From positions 1,294,468-1,358,467 of the forward strand of contig JAMWFC010000054.1 of the NCBI GenBank assembly GCA_027475525.1: a DNA stretch of 64,000 nt, given 5' to 3'. Both the position numbers and the translations under genes were made by a program. Source of the stretch: Macrolepiota albuminosa. Lineage: Eukaryota; Basidiomycota; Agaricomycetes; Agaricales; Agaricaceae. Each line of letters begins with the position of its first letter. Position 1 is the first letter of the stretch. The notes under the pieces are model-generated. The model did no database searches. It was not told the DNA's origin and worked only from the letters and a program-made list of their open reading frames with translations. Of this stretch, positions 11,470 to 22,703 are shown piece by piece.

Positions 11470-11683
11470 TTTTTTAGAATAGAAGAATGCAGTGTAGAAG
11501 TAGGATGGAATAGAAAGGGTAGATGAAATGCAAAAATAGGATAAAAAAGATGGATGCAATATAAAGACAGAGTAGAAAAGATGAATACAAGATAAAGGCA
11601 GAGTAGAAAGAATATATGCAGTATAAAAGTAGGATAGAAAGAGTAGATATAGTATAACAATAAGGTAGAAAGAATAAATGTAC
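11470..11683. repeat. Degenerate 31-bp minisatellite, copy A
   Basis: Purine-rich units of 31 bp, each roughly GCAGTATAAAAGTAGGATAG followed by AAAGAGTAGAT, repeat with substitutions. Four successive units near 11560-11683 are exactly 31 bp long. Copy B keeps a shorter array at about 37720-37890. Long antisense open frames here only reflect the low-complexity composition. Confidence 0.8.
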
Positions 11684-11689
11684 AGATAT

Positions 11690-12060
11690 TTGTTCTGGAC
11701 AAACACTCTGGCTTAAATAGTATACAGTTGGACAAATAACTCTAACTTAAGCAGTACACACATGGACTTTTGGATTATTTGTTCTAGACAAATGGCTGTG
11801 ACTCTCACAGTACATACTGAGACTTTTTAATTATTTGTCCTGAACAAATGGCTCTGACTTAAGCAGTACACACTTGAATTCTTGGATTATTTATCTTGGA
11901 CAAATGGCTGTGACTCTCATAGTACACACTTGGACACTTGGATTACACACTTGAATTCTTGGATTATTTATCTTGGACAAATGGCTGTGACTCTCATAGT
12001 ACACACTTGGACACTTGGATTATTTGTCCTGGACAAATAGTTCTGAATTTTATTGTTTCT
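11690..12060. repeat. Degenerate ~56-bp minisatellite, copy A
   Basis: Repeats of about 55-57 bp centred on GGATTATTTGTCCTGGACAA then ATGGCTGTGACTCTCA and CAGTACACACTTG. Part of the array is doubled again by a 77-bp duplication at 11867-12020. The copy-B equivalent is 37890-38170. Confidence 0.75.
11867..12020. repeat. 77-bp tandem duplication (2 units)
   Basis: Superimposed on the 56-bp minisatellite but with a 77-bp period. Copy B has one unit. Confidence 0.85.
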
Positions 12061-12865
12061 ACTATAGTTTTCCAGCAATCTCTGTCTTTTTTGGGCTTTA
12101 ATGCATTCTGAACAGAAAAAAAACTGTATTATTAACAGAAAAAAACTGTATTATTAAATATATATGATAAAATAATACTTTCAGATTCTCATATCTAATA
12201 GCTGTTTTTTTCATACTAAATTGCACTCCTAACATTTAGCTGTTGTAATGACAATCATGTTATGGACTCTTCTGGCATCTTCAGAGACATTCTAAGATGT
12301 CAAAATATATATGCCACCTTTTGTTGTCATTGTCATATTTGGATCTATCTCTGGCTAGCAACATCTCCATGCATATCTTCAATTTGGTGTTTGCCAGGAT
12401 CAAAGTCCTACTAACAAATATCCTTTCCATGCTATAGTTATTAAAGTCCACATTTCATAGCTACACAAGTTTTAAATGCAACTCTTTGCATATTTCTTAA
12501 GTGTTTTCCACTCTACATTAATGCCTGTTTCTTAACAAACAGCTACATGTTATTTTTTGTATTTAATTTATCTAAAATCTCCACATTCCTACTGGTGTGT
12601 ATAGAAAGAGTCTCTACCATTGCTATTAGATATCTATGATAATGTGGGTCTTGGGCTATTTTTTAAGCCCAAACAGGGACAATTTGTAAATAAATATGCA
12701 GGACAAAAACAAAAAACAGTATTTTGAAAGTAAAGGTCTGCTACATGAAAACAATAGAAAAAAGCAAGTAATGATTTTTATAGACCTGAGGGCACAAGAA
12801 AATTTCTCTGAGGCTTGCTAACAGACAATAAGAGTATCTAGACAGATATCATGCTTTATGCATGG

Positions 12866-13019
12866 AAAAAAATTAAATATCAAATATCTCACATTCCTTG
12901 CATTTTGCTTATATGTATAACTATGTTAATTGTGCTAGTTTTAAAAAAATTAAATATCAAATATCTCACATTCCTTGCATTTTGCTTATATGTATAACTA
13001 TGTTAATTGTGCTAGTTTT
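12866..13019. repeat. 77-bp tandem duplication (2 units)
   Basis: Two identical adjacent 77-bp units in AT-rich sequence. Copy B has one unit near 38978. Confidence 0.95.
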
Positions 13020-13622
13020 CCATGATTTAGAGAAAAGACCTTCTTAGAAAGTATCAGCATTTACCATATTTTCTTGAAGCCAGTTCTAAACATTCATCTT
13101 AACTTCTATGCAAGGTGCTCAAAGGTTTTTTTTTCTGTAAATCTCTGTTTATTAGTAAGTTGAAATGTGTCACACAAATGCTTACTTGAAGTTTATTTTT
13201 AAGAAAGGAGTTGATATTCAAATAATGATACAAGTTCTATGAATACATATTTAATAACCTTTGTATATATATAAAAGATAACTAGCAATTTAATCTACAT
13301 GAATGTCAAAGAAGCTATGAACAGCTTTATAATATAGTTATATAAAGTGTTTAACAGACTTAATAAATGCCTTGACACCAGCAGCTTGTTCTTCCATCTT
13401 TGATAAAGGTATGTTAATTGGCTGCCACAGCTGACTTCCCTGGTCCATTTCTCTCTCTTTTACATTAACCTGTGAGCTATATGAGTCTTACACCTCTGTG
13501 CAAGATATGTATCATTATTGACCCATCTTTTATATTCTTCACATTGTTTTCTCAATCAATTCATGTTTACTTAGTTTATTAGTGGCATAAGAATATAAGT
13601 TTGAGCATTCTGAAAACAAATA

Positions 13623-13776
13623 AGAAAGCAAAATAAATAGTTTTATAAATATGCACTTATCTGTATTTACTTGCCTGATTAATAGTATAAGGATGTAACA
13701 GAAAGCAAAATAAATAGTTTTATAAATATGCACTTATCTGTATTTACTTGCCTGATTAATAGTATAAGGATGTAAC
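13623..13776. repeat. 77-bp tandem duplication (2 units), shared with copy B
   Basis: Two 77-bp units starting AGAAAGCAAAAT. The same duplication exists at 39649-39802 in copy B. Confidence 0.95.
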
Positions 13777-14419
13777 TGCAAAGATTCTGAAAACAAATGA
13801 GAAAGCAAAAAAAATAATTATATAAATATGTACTTGTTTATATTTACTTGAATAGTTAGTGGCATAAAAATGTAAGTTTAAGTAGAAAGTAAATTGATTT
13901 GAGAGAGTGTGAGATAAAAAGGCTTCACTTTTCTGAGCACATGTAAGAGAAGATAATCTTATATTGCTCTATCAATATACATTTTTTCAATATATAATAT
14001 GCTTGTTACCTCATATATTTTATATTAACCTCAAAACATAGTATATTTTCTTTAGCTTATTAAAGAAAACTACATCAGCCCCATGTTTTATGAAGATTCA
14101 AGAAGCTAAATCCAACAACTTTTCATTTAATTTGATGTCAGATTAATAAATAAAGAGAGGCATGTGACTCTTGAGCGATGTTAGTTATATTCTGTTATGC
14201 TGTGTATCTGAAATCCAGTTCTACTTTTTAATTTGTTGCAAGATAGCCTGACAAGTCTATAAAATCATATTTTAATCATGTAAGGAGTTGTTGACAAATG
14301 AGAGCTACTTTGTGTAGTAAAAGCACAATAAATAGTTAGTAATTCTAGTGGTAGCTTTAAAACTAGGCTTTGAAAAAAACTAGTTTAAGTTCTTTTCCTA
14401 TCTGTTGACTAATATAACT

Positions 14420-16900
14420 TTTCAGGCAACATCAGTAAAGATATTGAAGAGAACAAGAGTTTTGTAAAGATTGTCTGTTATCTGCAGCCAATTTTCTGTC
14501 TTAATCTTGATATACAACTTTTTGGTGCTCCTGCAAAAATTCAGAGACTTGTATATCAAATTTACAACAAACATGCAATAGATTTCCAAAAGAAACTTGT
14601 TAATGGTCTGTTGTAGAGAGAGGGTTTTAGTGTCTTTAGCATCAGAGCCTTTATCAACTTGGGCAGCTAGAAGCATCTAGCCTAGTGCACCAATATCAAA
14701 GATGTGTCAGGCTATAAAGGATCACTATACAATGACTGTAAAAGCCTAAATCTATTGATTAAAAACTGTATTTTAGCAACTATGGCCTTGTCTATAAAGC
14801 CTGTTATGCTGTATTTTGCTTTGAGCTTCTCAATTGTTATAGAAAACCAGAAATTTAAAAAACCATCAAGCAAAACAGGCCTTTTAAAGCAAAAACAGAA
14901 AACATCAATTATCTGAATATGCTAGAAGAAGACGATGCTATATGAGTTAAACAATACTTTACCTGCATTTCTAACATCTATAGCATAAAATTTATCATCA
15001 TTTTCTTTCATGTCCTCCAAATCCTTGTCTCTGACTTCTCTATCCTCATACAGAACAATATATTTCTGTAGTAGCAACCTGTAATAGGCAACGGTTTTGA
15101 GATTGGCATTGCTTGTCTTATTTATTAGAAAAGCAGAGTCTATAAGCTGTCAAGCTGTGGAGCCATTTTCAGAACAAGTGTGCAGACTATTGACTAGTCA
15201 TATACAGACTGCTGTCAATGTTAGTGCTTGCACATGAACACTAAAGTTTAAAGATCCAGCAATTTGCAGAAAGAGAAAACCTGACTAGCTCTTATGAGAT
15301 AGTACATGTGGAATGATTTAACAAGTTGTCAGTCAGGGATCTTTATGCACCAGAAAAATTACAAACCACTATGACTTTTGAGAAAAGTTGCACAGACAAT
15401 ATTAGATTTGGTCTGCTTTGAACTCCAAAAACATAATTCTGGCAAATTCTAAGGAGACACAAATTTCAGCATAAGTGTTGCATTTATTTTGTATTCTTGC
15501 TTTGTTAAAAATAGTATATAGACCAGAGATCATAGCAGTTGAATGCTGCAGTCCCATAGCCTCTTTAGCAGTTATATACTTAGCATGGTGATAGCCATTG
15601 CTGAGGCATGTTACAGCTTTGTCACAGCTTTGTCTGTTGTATACACATAGAAGTATTTTACTTCCAACAGGCCTTGTGCACAAGGACTAGGAACAACACA
15701 AAGTCACTGAGAGCAGTAAAGTGACTTGAGTAATCACAAGTATACTTTGAGGAATTTAACAATGTGATCTTCTCAGCATTGTAATTATCAGAACTAGATG
15801 CTAGTGTTCTGCTATTGTCTATTAGAGGCACTCACCCATAATATTGCTAATCTCTATTGTCATATCTATATACCAATGACAAATAATGAAAGCATCTATT
15901 ACAGAGATGTGAAAGTTCAATAAAAATTTCTTCAGGTAATAATCAACAAACAGAATGTTCAGAATTTCAGTGGTACATTATTGTTTTGTACTACAAATAG
16001 TGTGCAGAATGAAGAATGTTGCAAATATTGAACAATCCTTAAAAAAGAGACCACTGTCTATCATACAACAGCAAATGTTGATTACAAGCTGAGAAACAAT
16101 TTCATTTGGTATGATCTTTGTAGCCTACTATAAGAAGTCTTTGCTCTAATAGCCTTTGTCTTGCATGTTGCTAACTACTTAGAAGCTATATGCTTTCTAA
16201 GTAATTTGACAATTGCAGGATAAAATCTATAATTATATCAAATTTTATGCTTGCATTCTGACAAGCAATATGGCTAGCAGCTTATGGCATATTCAAGTAA
16301 CTAGAGAGGGAGAAAAAATATTTATGCTTGCATTCTGACAAGCAATATGGCTAGCAGCTTATGGCATATTCAAGTAACTAGAGAGGGAGAAAAAATATAA
16401 AGATAGTGGTGAGGCTCAAACCTCTCAAATTTAAAATTGGGAATTTTGTGTGACTCAACATCTACATTAATCTGGATGACAGATGAGTAGTATGGTAGTG
16501 TATAAGCAAAGGAATATTTACATTAAAAACAAATATATTTGTAACAGCCATGATATTTTCAGCAAGTCCTAGAAGAAAATTGTAGTTGCAGGTGATTTTA
16601 AGAGGATATTTATTATTAATTGCATTTTGAAGATAGTCTAGAAAGGCTTAGGACAGTTGGCCATTGTTAATAACAAATTTGCTATTAAGGAGAAAGCAAA
16701 TGAAAGCTTCATTTGTATTATTGATATTGTTAGTCTAGATTTTATAGGCCTGACTATTGAAGTCCTGCACATTCATGCAAAACAAAAAGAAAGTTGTTGT
16801 ATATACAACTTGATAAACTGAGATTACTATGTTCTATGATCTTGAAAAAAACACTGTAAAAGTATGATGAGTGCAAATTTAGCATTAGAGTGAACACTTT
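14420..16900 (-). pseudogene. Unrecognised coding-like relic, minus strand, copy A
   Basis: The minus strand contains protein-like stretches separated by stops: a segment with LIDSAFLINKTSNANLKTV and KYIVLYEDREVRDKDLEDMK (near 15190-14960), one with RPVGSKILLCVYNRQSCDK and AKEAMGLQHS (15683-15402), and SLQQTINKFLLEIY (about 14620). The same phrases persist in copy B (about 40380-41200), where 667 bp of the region are deleted. Many stops sit where Arg, Gln or Trp would be expected, which suggests C-to-T decay. I could not match it to a transposase or helicase family; an old DNA transposon or retroelement protein is possible. Confidence 0.35.
16244..16397. repeat. 77-bp tandem duplication (2 units)
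   Basis: Two adjacent identical units beginning TTTATGCTTGCATTCTGACA. Copy B has one unit near 42657. Confidence 0.95.
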
Positions 16901-17149
16901 CTTCCCTTTGTATAATTTATTATTTAATATATCTGTTCATGTACTTTCCAAGTCTGAATCAATCTCTAACAGGCCACATGATATTTATTGTCTTACATTG
17001 TACTAATAACAAGATTAAAAATAGTAAATTAAATTATATATTGAATAGTATCTATTACAATAGTTGGAATTGTCTATACATTGACATCTGAAAACAATAC
17101 AATGAAGCTGTCAATATAGATGAGAAACAGAGAAAATATGGTATATGAT

Positions 17150-17303
17150 ATTGCACAGGCTATAAATTAATATTTGATTAAAGAAGAGCAGTTAAAGAAT
17201 TAAAGCAGAGACAGCAAAGCCAAGACATTGCACAGGCTATAAATTAATATTTGATTAAAGAAGAGCAGTTAAAGAATTAAAGCAGAGACAGCAAAGCCAA
17301 GAC
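17150..17303. repeat. 77-bp tandem duplication (2 units)
   Basis: Units begin ATTGCACAGGCTATAAATTA. Copy B has one unit near 43629. Confidence 0.95.
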
Positions 17304-17951
17304 CAGCAATTAATTAATGTGACATGCATAAAAAATGTATGAGAACAGCAAATAAAAGACTAGACAGGCAAACTAGAGATCTGTCATAGCAGTGATAGCT
17401 TTCAAACATAGTATAGTGTAATAAATAGTTCAAGGCCTCAAAGTTATAAAAAGTTCTGAAACTTAACAATATTCATGCCAAGGACTAATTTCCAGCAGAC
17501 CACAACTCTTAGTATCAAAAAGAAAAAGTCCAGAATTGCAAAAAACTTGTTCAGTGTAGTTTTATTTATAGTTGTTACAGAGGTTGCACATAGAGATATT
17601 GTAACAAAGACAATATTAAGGAGTTATTCATCAGTAGATCACCTATCAAAGGCCTTGAGAAGAAAGAAGACAAAGATATTGTACCAAAGACTTAATTCAC
17701 AGCAGACTACCTGTTAAAATGCCTTGGACCAATATTATGTCAATAACTTGTTATTAGCAGATTACCTATAAATGGTCAAGAAAGTCCAGGACTGCAGAGA
17801 ACTCAGTCACTGCAGCCTTAATGAGTTTTTTTGCAGCTCTATTTGTTGTAGTTGGAGGTAGCCACATAGAGATACATTAGTGTCAAATTTACAAGCTCAG
17901 TTTCTCACAACCTAGTCAGTCTGAAAATCTTGTGACTCAGTCTTGTGCATA

Positions 17952-18180
17952 CACTGGCTCAAAAAACTGCCTCAATGTTTGGCCTTTTTGAAAAGATTTA
18001 CATAGTATGCAACAATTACTTAAGCAAAAAAATTGTAAAAAATCACATGCAATACAACTGCATCCTGGCTTTATAATAATGTATAGATCATGTGATTTGG
18101 ATAAGAACTTGCTGATTAATATATCGAACAAAATATTCAATTATTGAGGCAGTTATTTTGACTCACTTTAATTTTTTTTA
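17952..18180. repeat. Left terminal inverted repeat of Tc1 element, copy A
   Basis: Reverse complement of 25553-25777 with scattered substitutions. Flanked by the TA target duplication. Confidence 0.85.
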
Positions 18181-18412
18181 ATATTTTTTCAATATTTTTC
18201 AGTAGTAGAAGATGGAAACACCTTGTAAAAAGTATAAACAATGTCATGTGACCTCATTTGTACTAATTTAATATGTTCAACTTCAATCAGTCATCTTCTT
18301 GACATTCTACTACTATCATGTGATCTATTTCTGCTGCCAATTGCTCTTCTGTTGCTTCTCTCCTCAATAAAGGGTATTTTCAGCATCAAATCCAAGTAAA
18401 AACTGGCCTGGG

Positions 18413-18566
18413 AAAGGGCCCTGTAGGAAGAATCGGCAAAGAACTGAAGAGCAACAAAGAGAATTATCCTAGAAGTTGTTCTTCCAATCAAAGGGCCCTG
18501 TGGGAAGAATTGGCAAAGAACTGAAGAGCAACAAAGAGAATTATCCTAGAAGTTGTTCTTCCAATC
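18413..18566. repeat. 77-bp tandem duplication (2 units, 2 mismatches)
   Basis: The second unit has GTGGGAAGAATTGG where the first has GTAGGAAGAATCGG. Copy B (near 44818) has one unit of the first type. Confidence 0.9.
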
Positions 18567-18644
18567 TTATAGCATGTAATAAACAGTCTATTATTTGTCA
18601 AATTACTACTGGGAAGCTGGATAATGCTGTTTAAGCTACATAGT

Positions 18645-18807
18645 GGGTTGGCCTGTCTGCCCCGAGGCGCGAGGGGTGGACAGGGTGTGATCTTTGTCTG
18701 AGGTGGCGGTGCAGTCACGAGAAATTTCTTCTCTCTCTGCACCCACATACCACCGCAGTCTCTTCGTCACTCTAGCGCAAGTTCAGCCTGTGGTGGAATA
18801 GTTTTTT
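18645..18807 (+). repeat. Split direct repeat A1 of the Ngaro element
   Basis: 163 bp beginning GGGTTGGCCTGTCTGCCCCG, repeated without visible difference at 24098-24260. Confidence 0.93.
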
Positions 18808-18850
18808 TGTCATCCTTTTAAGTAGTCTGAGCTGTTCTATCCAAAAAATC

Positions 18851-19840
18851 ATGATTACACTCACAATCGATCCAAACATGGAAATCGCCCCAGATTTTAG
18901 TGCGGATGAGCATCGGTTCACCAGAGACGCATTCAGACATGCAAGAGACGGAATGTCAAACGAGCAAGCAATCGACGCTTTACTGAATTTATGGAACGCT
19001 GAGCAAGAGCGGAAAAAGGCCGTTTGGGAGGCGGAGCAAGAAGAGAGAGAGGCGGCAGAGAGACCGCCTAGGCAGCAAAATAGACCCAAGGACGCCGGTC
19101 ATGCAGTAGACGAGGACACCCTCCAGTCCAGGGAGCACTCCCCGGAGCGAGATGAGAATGCCCCAAACCTAGTTGCGGGTATGCCGGTTCCAGAAGTCAT
19201 CGAGTATCCGCCAGCGCACTTCGCTATAAAGAAGTTGAGGGAGCGCGAATACATTGAGCTCAGTTATTTCACGCCTGAAGGGCGCGCGGAAGCGGCCAAA
19301 AGCGAATCCGTTTCGTCGCATGAAATCTTTACGCTGGCTAAGGAAGACGACGTTTTGTCGCTGAAGCCGGTAACGAATTTCAAGGGCTCAAAGAATAAAG
19401 CTTTACAAGACGAAGACTTACCATGGGATCAAGTGTGTATAGCGTCAACTAACTTCTTAGAGAACATAGTTCAAGAGAAGTGGCCCAACAATATGGTTGA
19501 CGCCATGCAAACCTTCTTTTTTCGACTGACCAACCACAAGCTCCGGAACGAGGGCAGCGATGGGCTGAAAGTGCTCATACTATACCAAGCCAGGGTCAGG
19601 AGAGAGTGGCACCGCCAAATCAAGAACCCACCCAGAGCAGGGATCTTCGATATCGGTATAATAGACGACAAAGTACTCAGAACCCTCAAAGACCAGGTAT
19701 TCGATGCGAAGCGGAACGCCGCAATGGCCAGTAAGTTGTTCGCAGACAAGTTGGGCCCGCCAGAGCTAACGAAGTTTGTTTTCACCTTCAACCCATTTAA
19801 CCCTCATCTATATGTATCTTCGCGCGCCATAATGCTTTAA
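18851..19840 (+). CDS. Ngaro element Gag-like protein, first part
   Basis: An uninterrupted 329-codon frame. The N-terminal third is charged and probably coiled-coil forming (EQERKKAVWEAEQEEREAAE). The C-terminal half resembles capsid-like proteins of basidiomycete tyrosine-recombinase retroelements, with LREREYIELSYFTPEGRAEA, LPWDQVCIA and ARVRREWH. It would form the nucleocapsid particle. The tail (NPHLYVSSRAIML) looks like read-through into an intron or unconserved DNA: a GTATCT donor at about 19811 and a CAATAG acceptor near 20168 could join this frame to the zinc-knuckle frame. That join is uncertain because a 350-nt intron would be long for a fungus. Confidence 0.75.
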   Translation: MITLTIDPNMEIAPDFSADEHRFTRDAFRHARDGMSNEQAIDALLNLWNAEQERKKAVWEAEQEEREAAERPPRQQNRPKDAGHAVDEDTLQSREHSPERDENAPNLVAGMPVPEVIEYPPAHFAIKKLREREYIELSYFTPEGRAEAAKSESVSSHEIFTLAKEDDVLSLKPVTNFKGSKNKALQDEDLPWDQVCIASTNFLENIVQEKWPNNMVDAMQTFFFRLTNHKLRNEGSDGLKVLILYQARVRREWHRQIKNPPRAGIFDIGIIDDKVLRTLKDQVFDAKRNAAMASKLFADKLGPPELTKFVFTFNPFNPHLYVSSRAIML

Positions 19841-20130
19841 CCTGCGTACTTTACTCGTGCTCTATACCACAACTGCTTTACCGGGGGACACATTGTCGTG
19901 GCCCTTTGCATATGGCGATTTATTTTGTCGGCTTTATTTCGATGCATCGTGCATCGTGCGCTACGCTTAATTGTGCTTGCGCGGGACTGTGCATTATGAT
20001 CCCGTCTGCTGTATTCGGGGGAATGTCGCTGCGTGCGTCCCCGTTGCTTTATCTTGACCGGGCACCTTACGCATTCGTCGTTGATGTGTGACCCGTCGGT
20101 TCTCTCGTAATTCATTGGCCACGGGCGCTC

Positions 20131-20622
20131 GTGTTTTGCTGTACAACCAATATGCCATTATCAATAGACTTGAACGCTCTTAGGAGCGAAGTAAAGGCAT
20201 GGGCGACTTCCAGCCGGTCTAAGAGAAAGCGGTCGGCCTCACCGAGTCAGGATAGAGACTCGCAATCTGCCAAGTCCCCTAGATCGAGGAAAGAAAAGAA
20301 AGGCAGCAAGTATTTTCAGTCCCGCGCAGGCCCATCATCAGGCGCAGTCAACTCGACCAACGCGGCCTGCGCGGTTTGCCTCGGTCGACACACTCACGAC
20401 ATTTGGCACTGCTCCGCTCGAGAACTGTGGAATGGCCAGAAGGCTTACGTGTCGAGAAACAAGCACGGGAGGCTCATCAGCCCAGAAGGAAGGGAACTCT
20501 GTACCGACTGGCAAAAGCCAAGGGGATGCGGAGTTCTCTCCCACGACCACAAACACGAATGCTCGGGCTGCGGGAAAAAAGATCACGGAGCTCAAAGATG
20601 CGATCTCGCACAAAAACTTTGA
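20131..20622 (+). CDS. Ngaro element zinc-knuckle (nucleocapsid) part of Gag
   Basis: 163 codons. A basic Ser/Arg/Lys-rich stretch (SSRSKRKRSASPSQ) leads to a Cys/His-rich C-terminus with CSGCGKKDHGAQRC (residues 144-157), a perfect CX2CX4HX4C zinc knuckle. A second cluster (CAVCLGRHTHDIWHC) lies upstream. Such knuckles bind the element RNA. The frame ends at 20622 inside the open reading frame of the RT, which is in the +1 frame, so RT is likely made by frameshifting or from a spliced message. Confidence 0.8.
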   Translation: MFCCTTNMPLSIDLNALRSEVKAWATSSRSKRKRSASPSQDRDSQSAKSPRSRKEKKGSKYFQSRAGPSSGAVNSTNAACAVCLGRHTHDIWHCSARELWNGQKAYVSRNKHGRLISPEGRELCTDWQKPRGCGVLSHDHKHECSGCGKKDHGAQRCDLAQKL

Positions 20623-22585
20623 ATTCGCTACTCCCTACAAGCCCAAAGCCTGGGAGAGAGAAATCAGAAAGGCCAATCTGCTCGCCACGTTTCCCACACT
20701 CGCACAAGACCTCGAAAGGGGTTTCAATGCTGGGATACCAGGGATATCCTGTCGCTTCATACCAGACAACAAATCCTCCATTTATCAGCTGGCAGACAAA
20801 TTTGACGAGATCGTTGAAGCTGAATTTGCCAAAGGTCGGTACCTGGGCCCTTTCACAAGAGCACAAGTGGAAGAGGTCCTGGGGCCCTTCCAAACGTCGC
20901 CCCTTAGCATCATACCGAAGCCTAATAAGCCTGGAAAATTCAGGCTTATCCAAAACTTGTCATACCCCCACTCTTCTCATGCAGCAAACCCCTCCCAGTC
21001 AATCAATAGTTCGATCGACTCCGCAGCTTTTCCTTGCACTTGGGGGACATTTGGTAGCATTTTCGCACTTATTGCGAGACTTCCCCCAGGTTCCCAAGCC
21101 GCAATCCGAGACGTCAAAGAAGCATACCGCACTATCCCGATCAAACCTGAGCAATGGCCTGGTCTGGTGGTTAGACTCCGGCAGCCCGACTCCTTCGCCA
21201 TCGACACGATGGATTGCTTCGGCTTGGGCTCCGGATGCGGGTGCTATGGCATTGTTGGAGATGCCGGCACCCAGATCATCAGAGCACATGGCATGGGGCC
21301 AGTCTCCAAGTGGGTCGATGATCATGTATTTTTCCGCATCAGGCGAGAATACATGCAAGATTACAACGCAGCCAGAGAAAGGTGGGCGAAAGAGATCAGA
21401 GAAGAAGGAGGCAAGAAGCACAAAGGAGGGCGTATCTGGTTCTGCGGCAGGAGGGGAGTGGATGAACAATATGAGGAGTATGACGAAGATATGGCTATGC
21501 CCATTGCGGACCTGTCTGAAAGCTCTCCAAGGTCAGAAGAAGACAGCAAATACACTTACGCAATGCGAGACATTGATGAGCTGTCTGAGGAGCTGGGCAT
21601 TCCTTGGGAAACTGCAAAAGACATACCTTTCGGGGATGAAGTTCCTTATATCGGCTTTCACTGGAATCTGGCAGAACATTGTGTCAGTATACCAGAAGAG
21701 AAACGGAACAAATATGCTCAAGCAATCGCCGATTGGGATAAGTCTAGAACCCACACCCTCGAAGATGCTCAGAAGCTTTACGGAAAGCTCTTGCACGCAT
21801 GCTGCGTGGTTCCTCGAGGTCGCGCTTACCTCACCAACTTGGAAACCTTCATGGGAATATTCCATAACCGTCCGTTCATGCCACGAACTCCGCCGAGAGG
21901 AACAACCGAGGACTTGCGCTGGTGGCAGCGAATACTTTCTCTCCCTCTGGAGAGACCGATTTCAGAACAGCGTGAATTTGTCGACATCCAGGCCTACTCA
22001 GACGCAAGCTCAACCACGGGCATTGGCATTGTTATTGGGCAAGAATGGAGAGCATGGATTCTCAAACCAGGGTGGCAAAGGCCAGGGAGGGACATTGGAT
22101 GGGCAGAAGCAGCGGGATTCCTCCTCCTGGTATCCACCGTGGCAAAGCATAGAGACAGAGAGCGGTTCATCAAAGTCTTTGGCGATAACAGAGGCGTTGT
22201 GGAAGGGTGGTGGACAGGCAGAAGTCGGAACAAAAACATTAATGAATTGTTCAAGCTCGTACACGAAACATGCGAGCAGCTCAAAATCGGAATACGCACT
22301 AGATATGTACAAAGCGAGTATAACCCGGCCGACGGCCCCTCCCGAGGAAAATTCCCTCCAAAAAACCTCCTCTTGCCAGCCATCCCCATCCCAGGTATTC
22401 TCAGGGACTGGGTCTTCAATTTTGACGAAGAGGTCCCATGGCCAAGAAGCCACCTCCCAACCAGTCCTGTGCGCACACCCAAAGACAAGCAAAACACATA
22501 CAAAAAAACGCGCCGATCCCCCAGCGAGGTGGAAGAACTACAAGCCGGAGAGTGGTTCTCACAGTCACAATGCTGGCAAGACTGA
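20432..22585 (+). CDS. Ngaro element reverse transcriptase-RNase H
   Basis: The frame is open for 717 codons, but about the first 60 overlap the zinc-knuckle frame and are probably not used. RT motifs in order: SPLSIIPKPNKPGKFRLIQN, IRDVKEAYR (Asp 227), GCGCYGIVGDAG, and KWVDDHVFF with the catalytic Asp 296-297. RNase H follows with QAYSDASSTTGIGIVI (Asp 524), DIGWAEAAG, FGDNRGVVEGW and YNPADGPSRG, which retain the acidic residues. No stops interrupt it. The product copies the element RNA into cDNA. It ends 118 nt before the recombinase frame. Confidence 0.92.
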   Translation: MARRLTCRETSTGGSSAQKEGNSVPTGKSQGDAEFSPTTTNTNARAAGKKITELKDAISHKNFEFATPYKPKAWEREIRKANLLATFPTLAQDLERGFNAGIPGISCRFIPDNKSSIYQLADKFDEIVEAEFAKGRYLGPFTRAQVEEVLGPFQTSPLSIIPKPNKPGKFRLIQNLSYPHSSHAANPSQSINSSIDSAAFPCTWGTFGSIFALIARLPPGSQAAIRDVKEAYRTIPIKPEQWPGLVVRLRQPDSFAIDTMDCFGLGSGCGCYGIVGDAGTQIIRAHGMGPVSKWVDDHVFFRIRREYMQDYNAARERWAKEIREEGGKKHKGGRIWFCGRRGVDEQYEEYDEDMAMPIADLSESSPRSEEDSKYTYAMRDIDELSEELGIPWETAKDIPFGDEVPYIGFHWNLAEHCVSIPEEKRNKYAQAIADWDKSRTHTLEDAQKLYGKLLHACCVVPRGRAYLTNLETFMGIFHNRPFMPRTPPRGTTEDLRWWQRILSLPLERPISEQREFVDIQAYSDASSTTGIGIVIGQEWRAWILKPGWQRPGRDIGWAEAAGFLLLVSTVAKHRDRERFIKVFGDNRGVVEGWWTGRSRNKNINELFKLVHETCEQLKIGIRTRYVQSEYNPADGPSRGKFPPKNLLLPAIPIPGILRDWVFNFDEEVPWPRSHLPTSPVRTPKDKQNTYKKTRRSPSEVEELQAGEWFSQSQCWQD

Positions 22586-22703
22586 CAGGGATTCAGGCAC
22601 GGACCAAGCGAACCAGAGACGTAGACCTTTACCCTATCCTGAAGGCTTAGCACCAGTCGCATCGGCACTCTGACCGCACGTCGTAGCCAGAGACAGGCTC
22701 CAA

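Larger units (their letters stand above)
12061..17951. other. AT-rich, CpG-poor decayed repeat block, copy A
   Basis: Very AT-rich, with only a handful of CG dinucleotides in nearly 6 kb. The matching block in copy B is 38170-44354. No intact gene is present. A minus-strand coding-like relic (14420-16900) is described separately. Two diverged tandem units of roughly 260 bp spacing occur at 17490-17600 and 17755-17880, sharing AAGTCCAGRA and CACATAGAGATA motifs. The block is best read as old, mutated transposable-element sequence. Confidence 0.7.

Noticed and set aside
11341..11735. Two long overlapping minus-strand open frames rich in Leu, Phe, Tyr and Ser
   Set aside because: They are translations of the purine-rich 31-bp minisatellite; the repeated unit explains the open frame and copy B differs by whole units.
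4514..17758. 22-bp match between the gypsy LTR (4514-4535) and the AT-rich block (17737-17758)
   Set aside because: Too short and without flanking similarity to claim a second LTR; possibly a tiny shared fragment or chance in AT-rich sequence.
12061..17951. AT-rich block as a mitochondrial DNA insertion
   Set aside because: No mitochondrial protein, rRNA or tRNA was recognised, and the block contains transposon remnants and CpG depletion typical of nuclear repeat decay.
20376..22673. 765-codon plus frame overlapping the Ngaro RT
   Set aside because: Out of frame with the RT and RNase H motifs and rich in Ser, Pro, Lys and Arg; it is a shadow of the real gene in GC-rich sequence.
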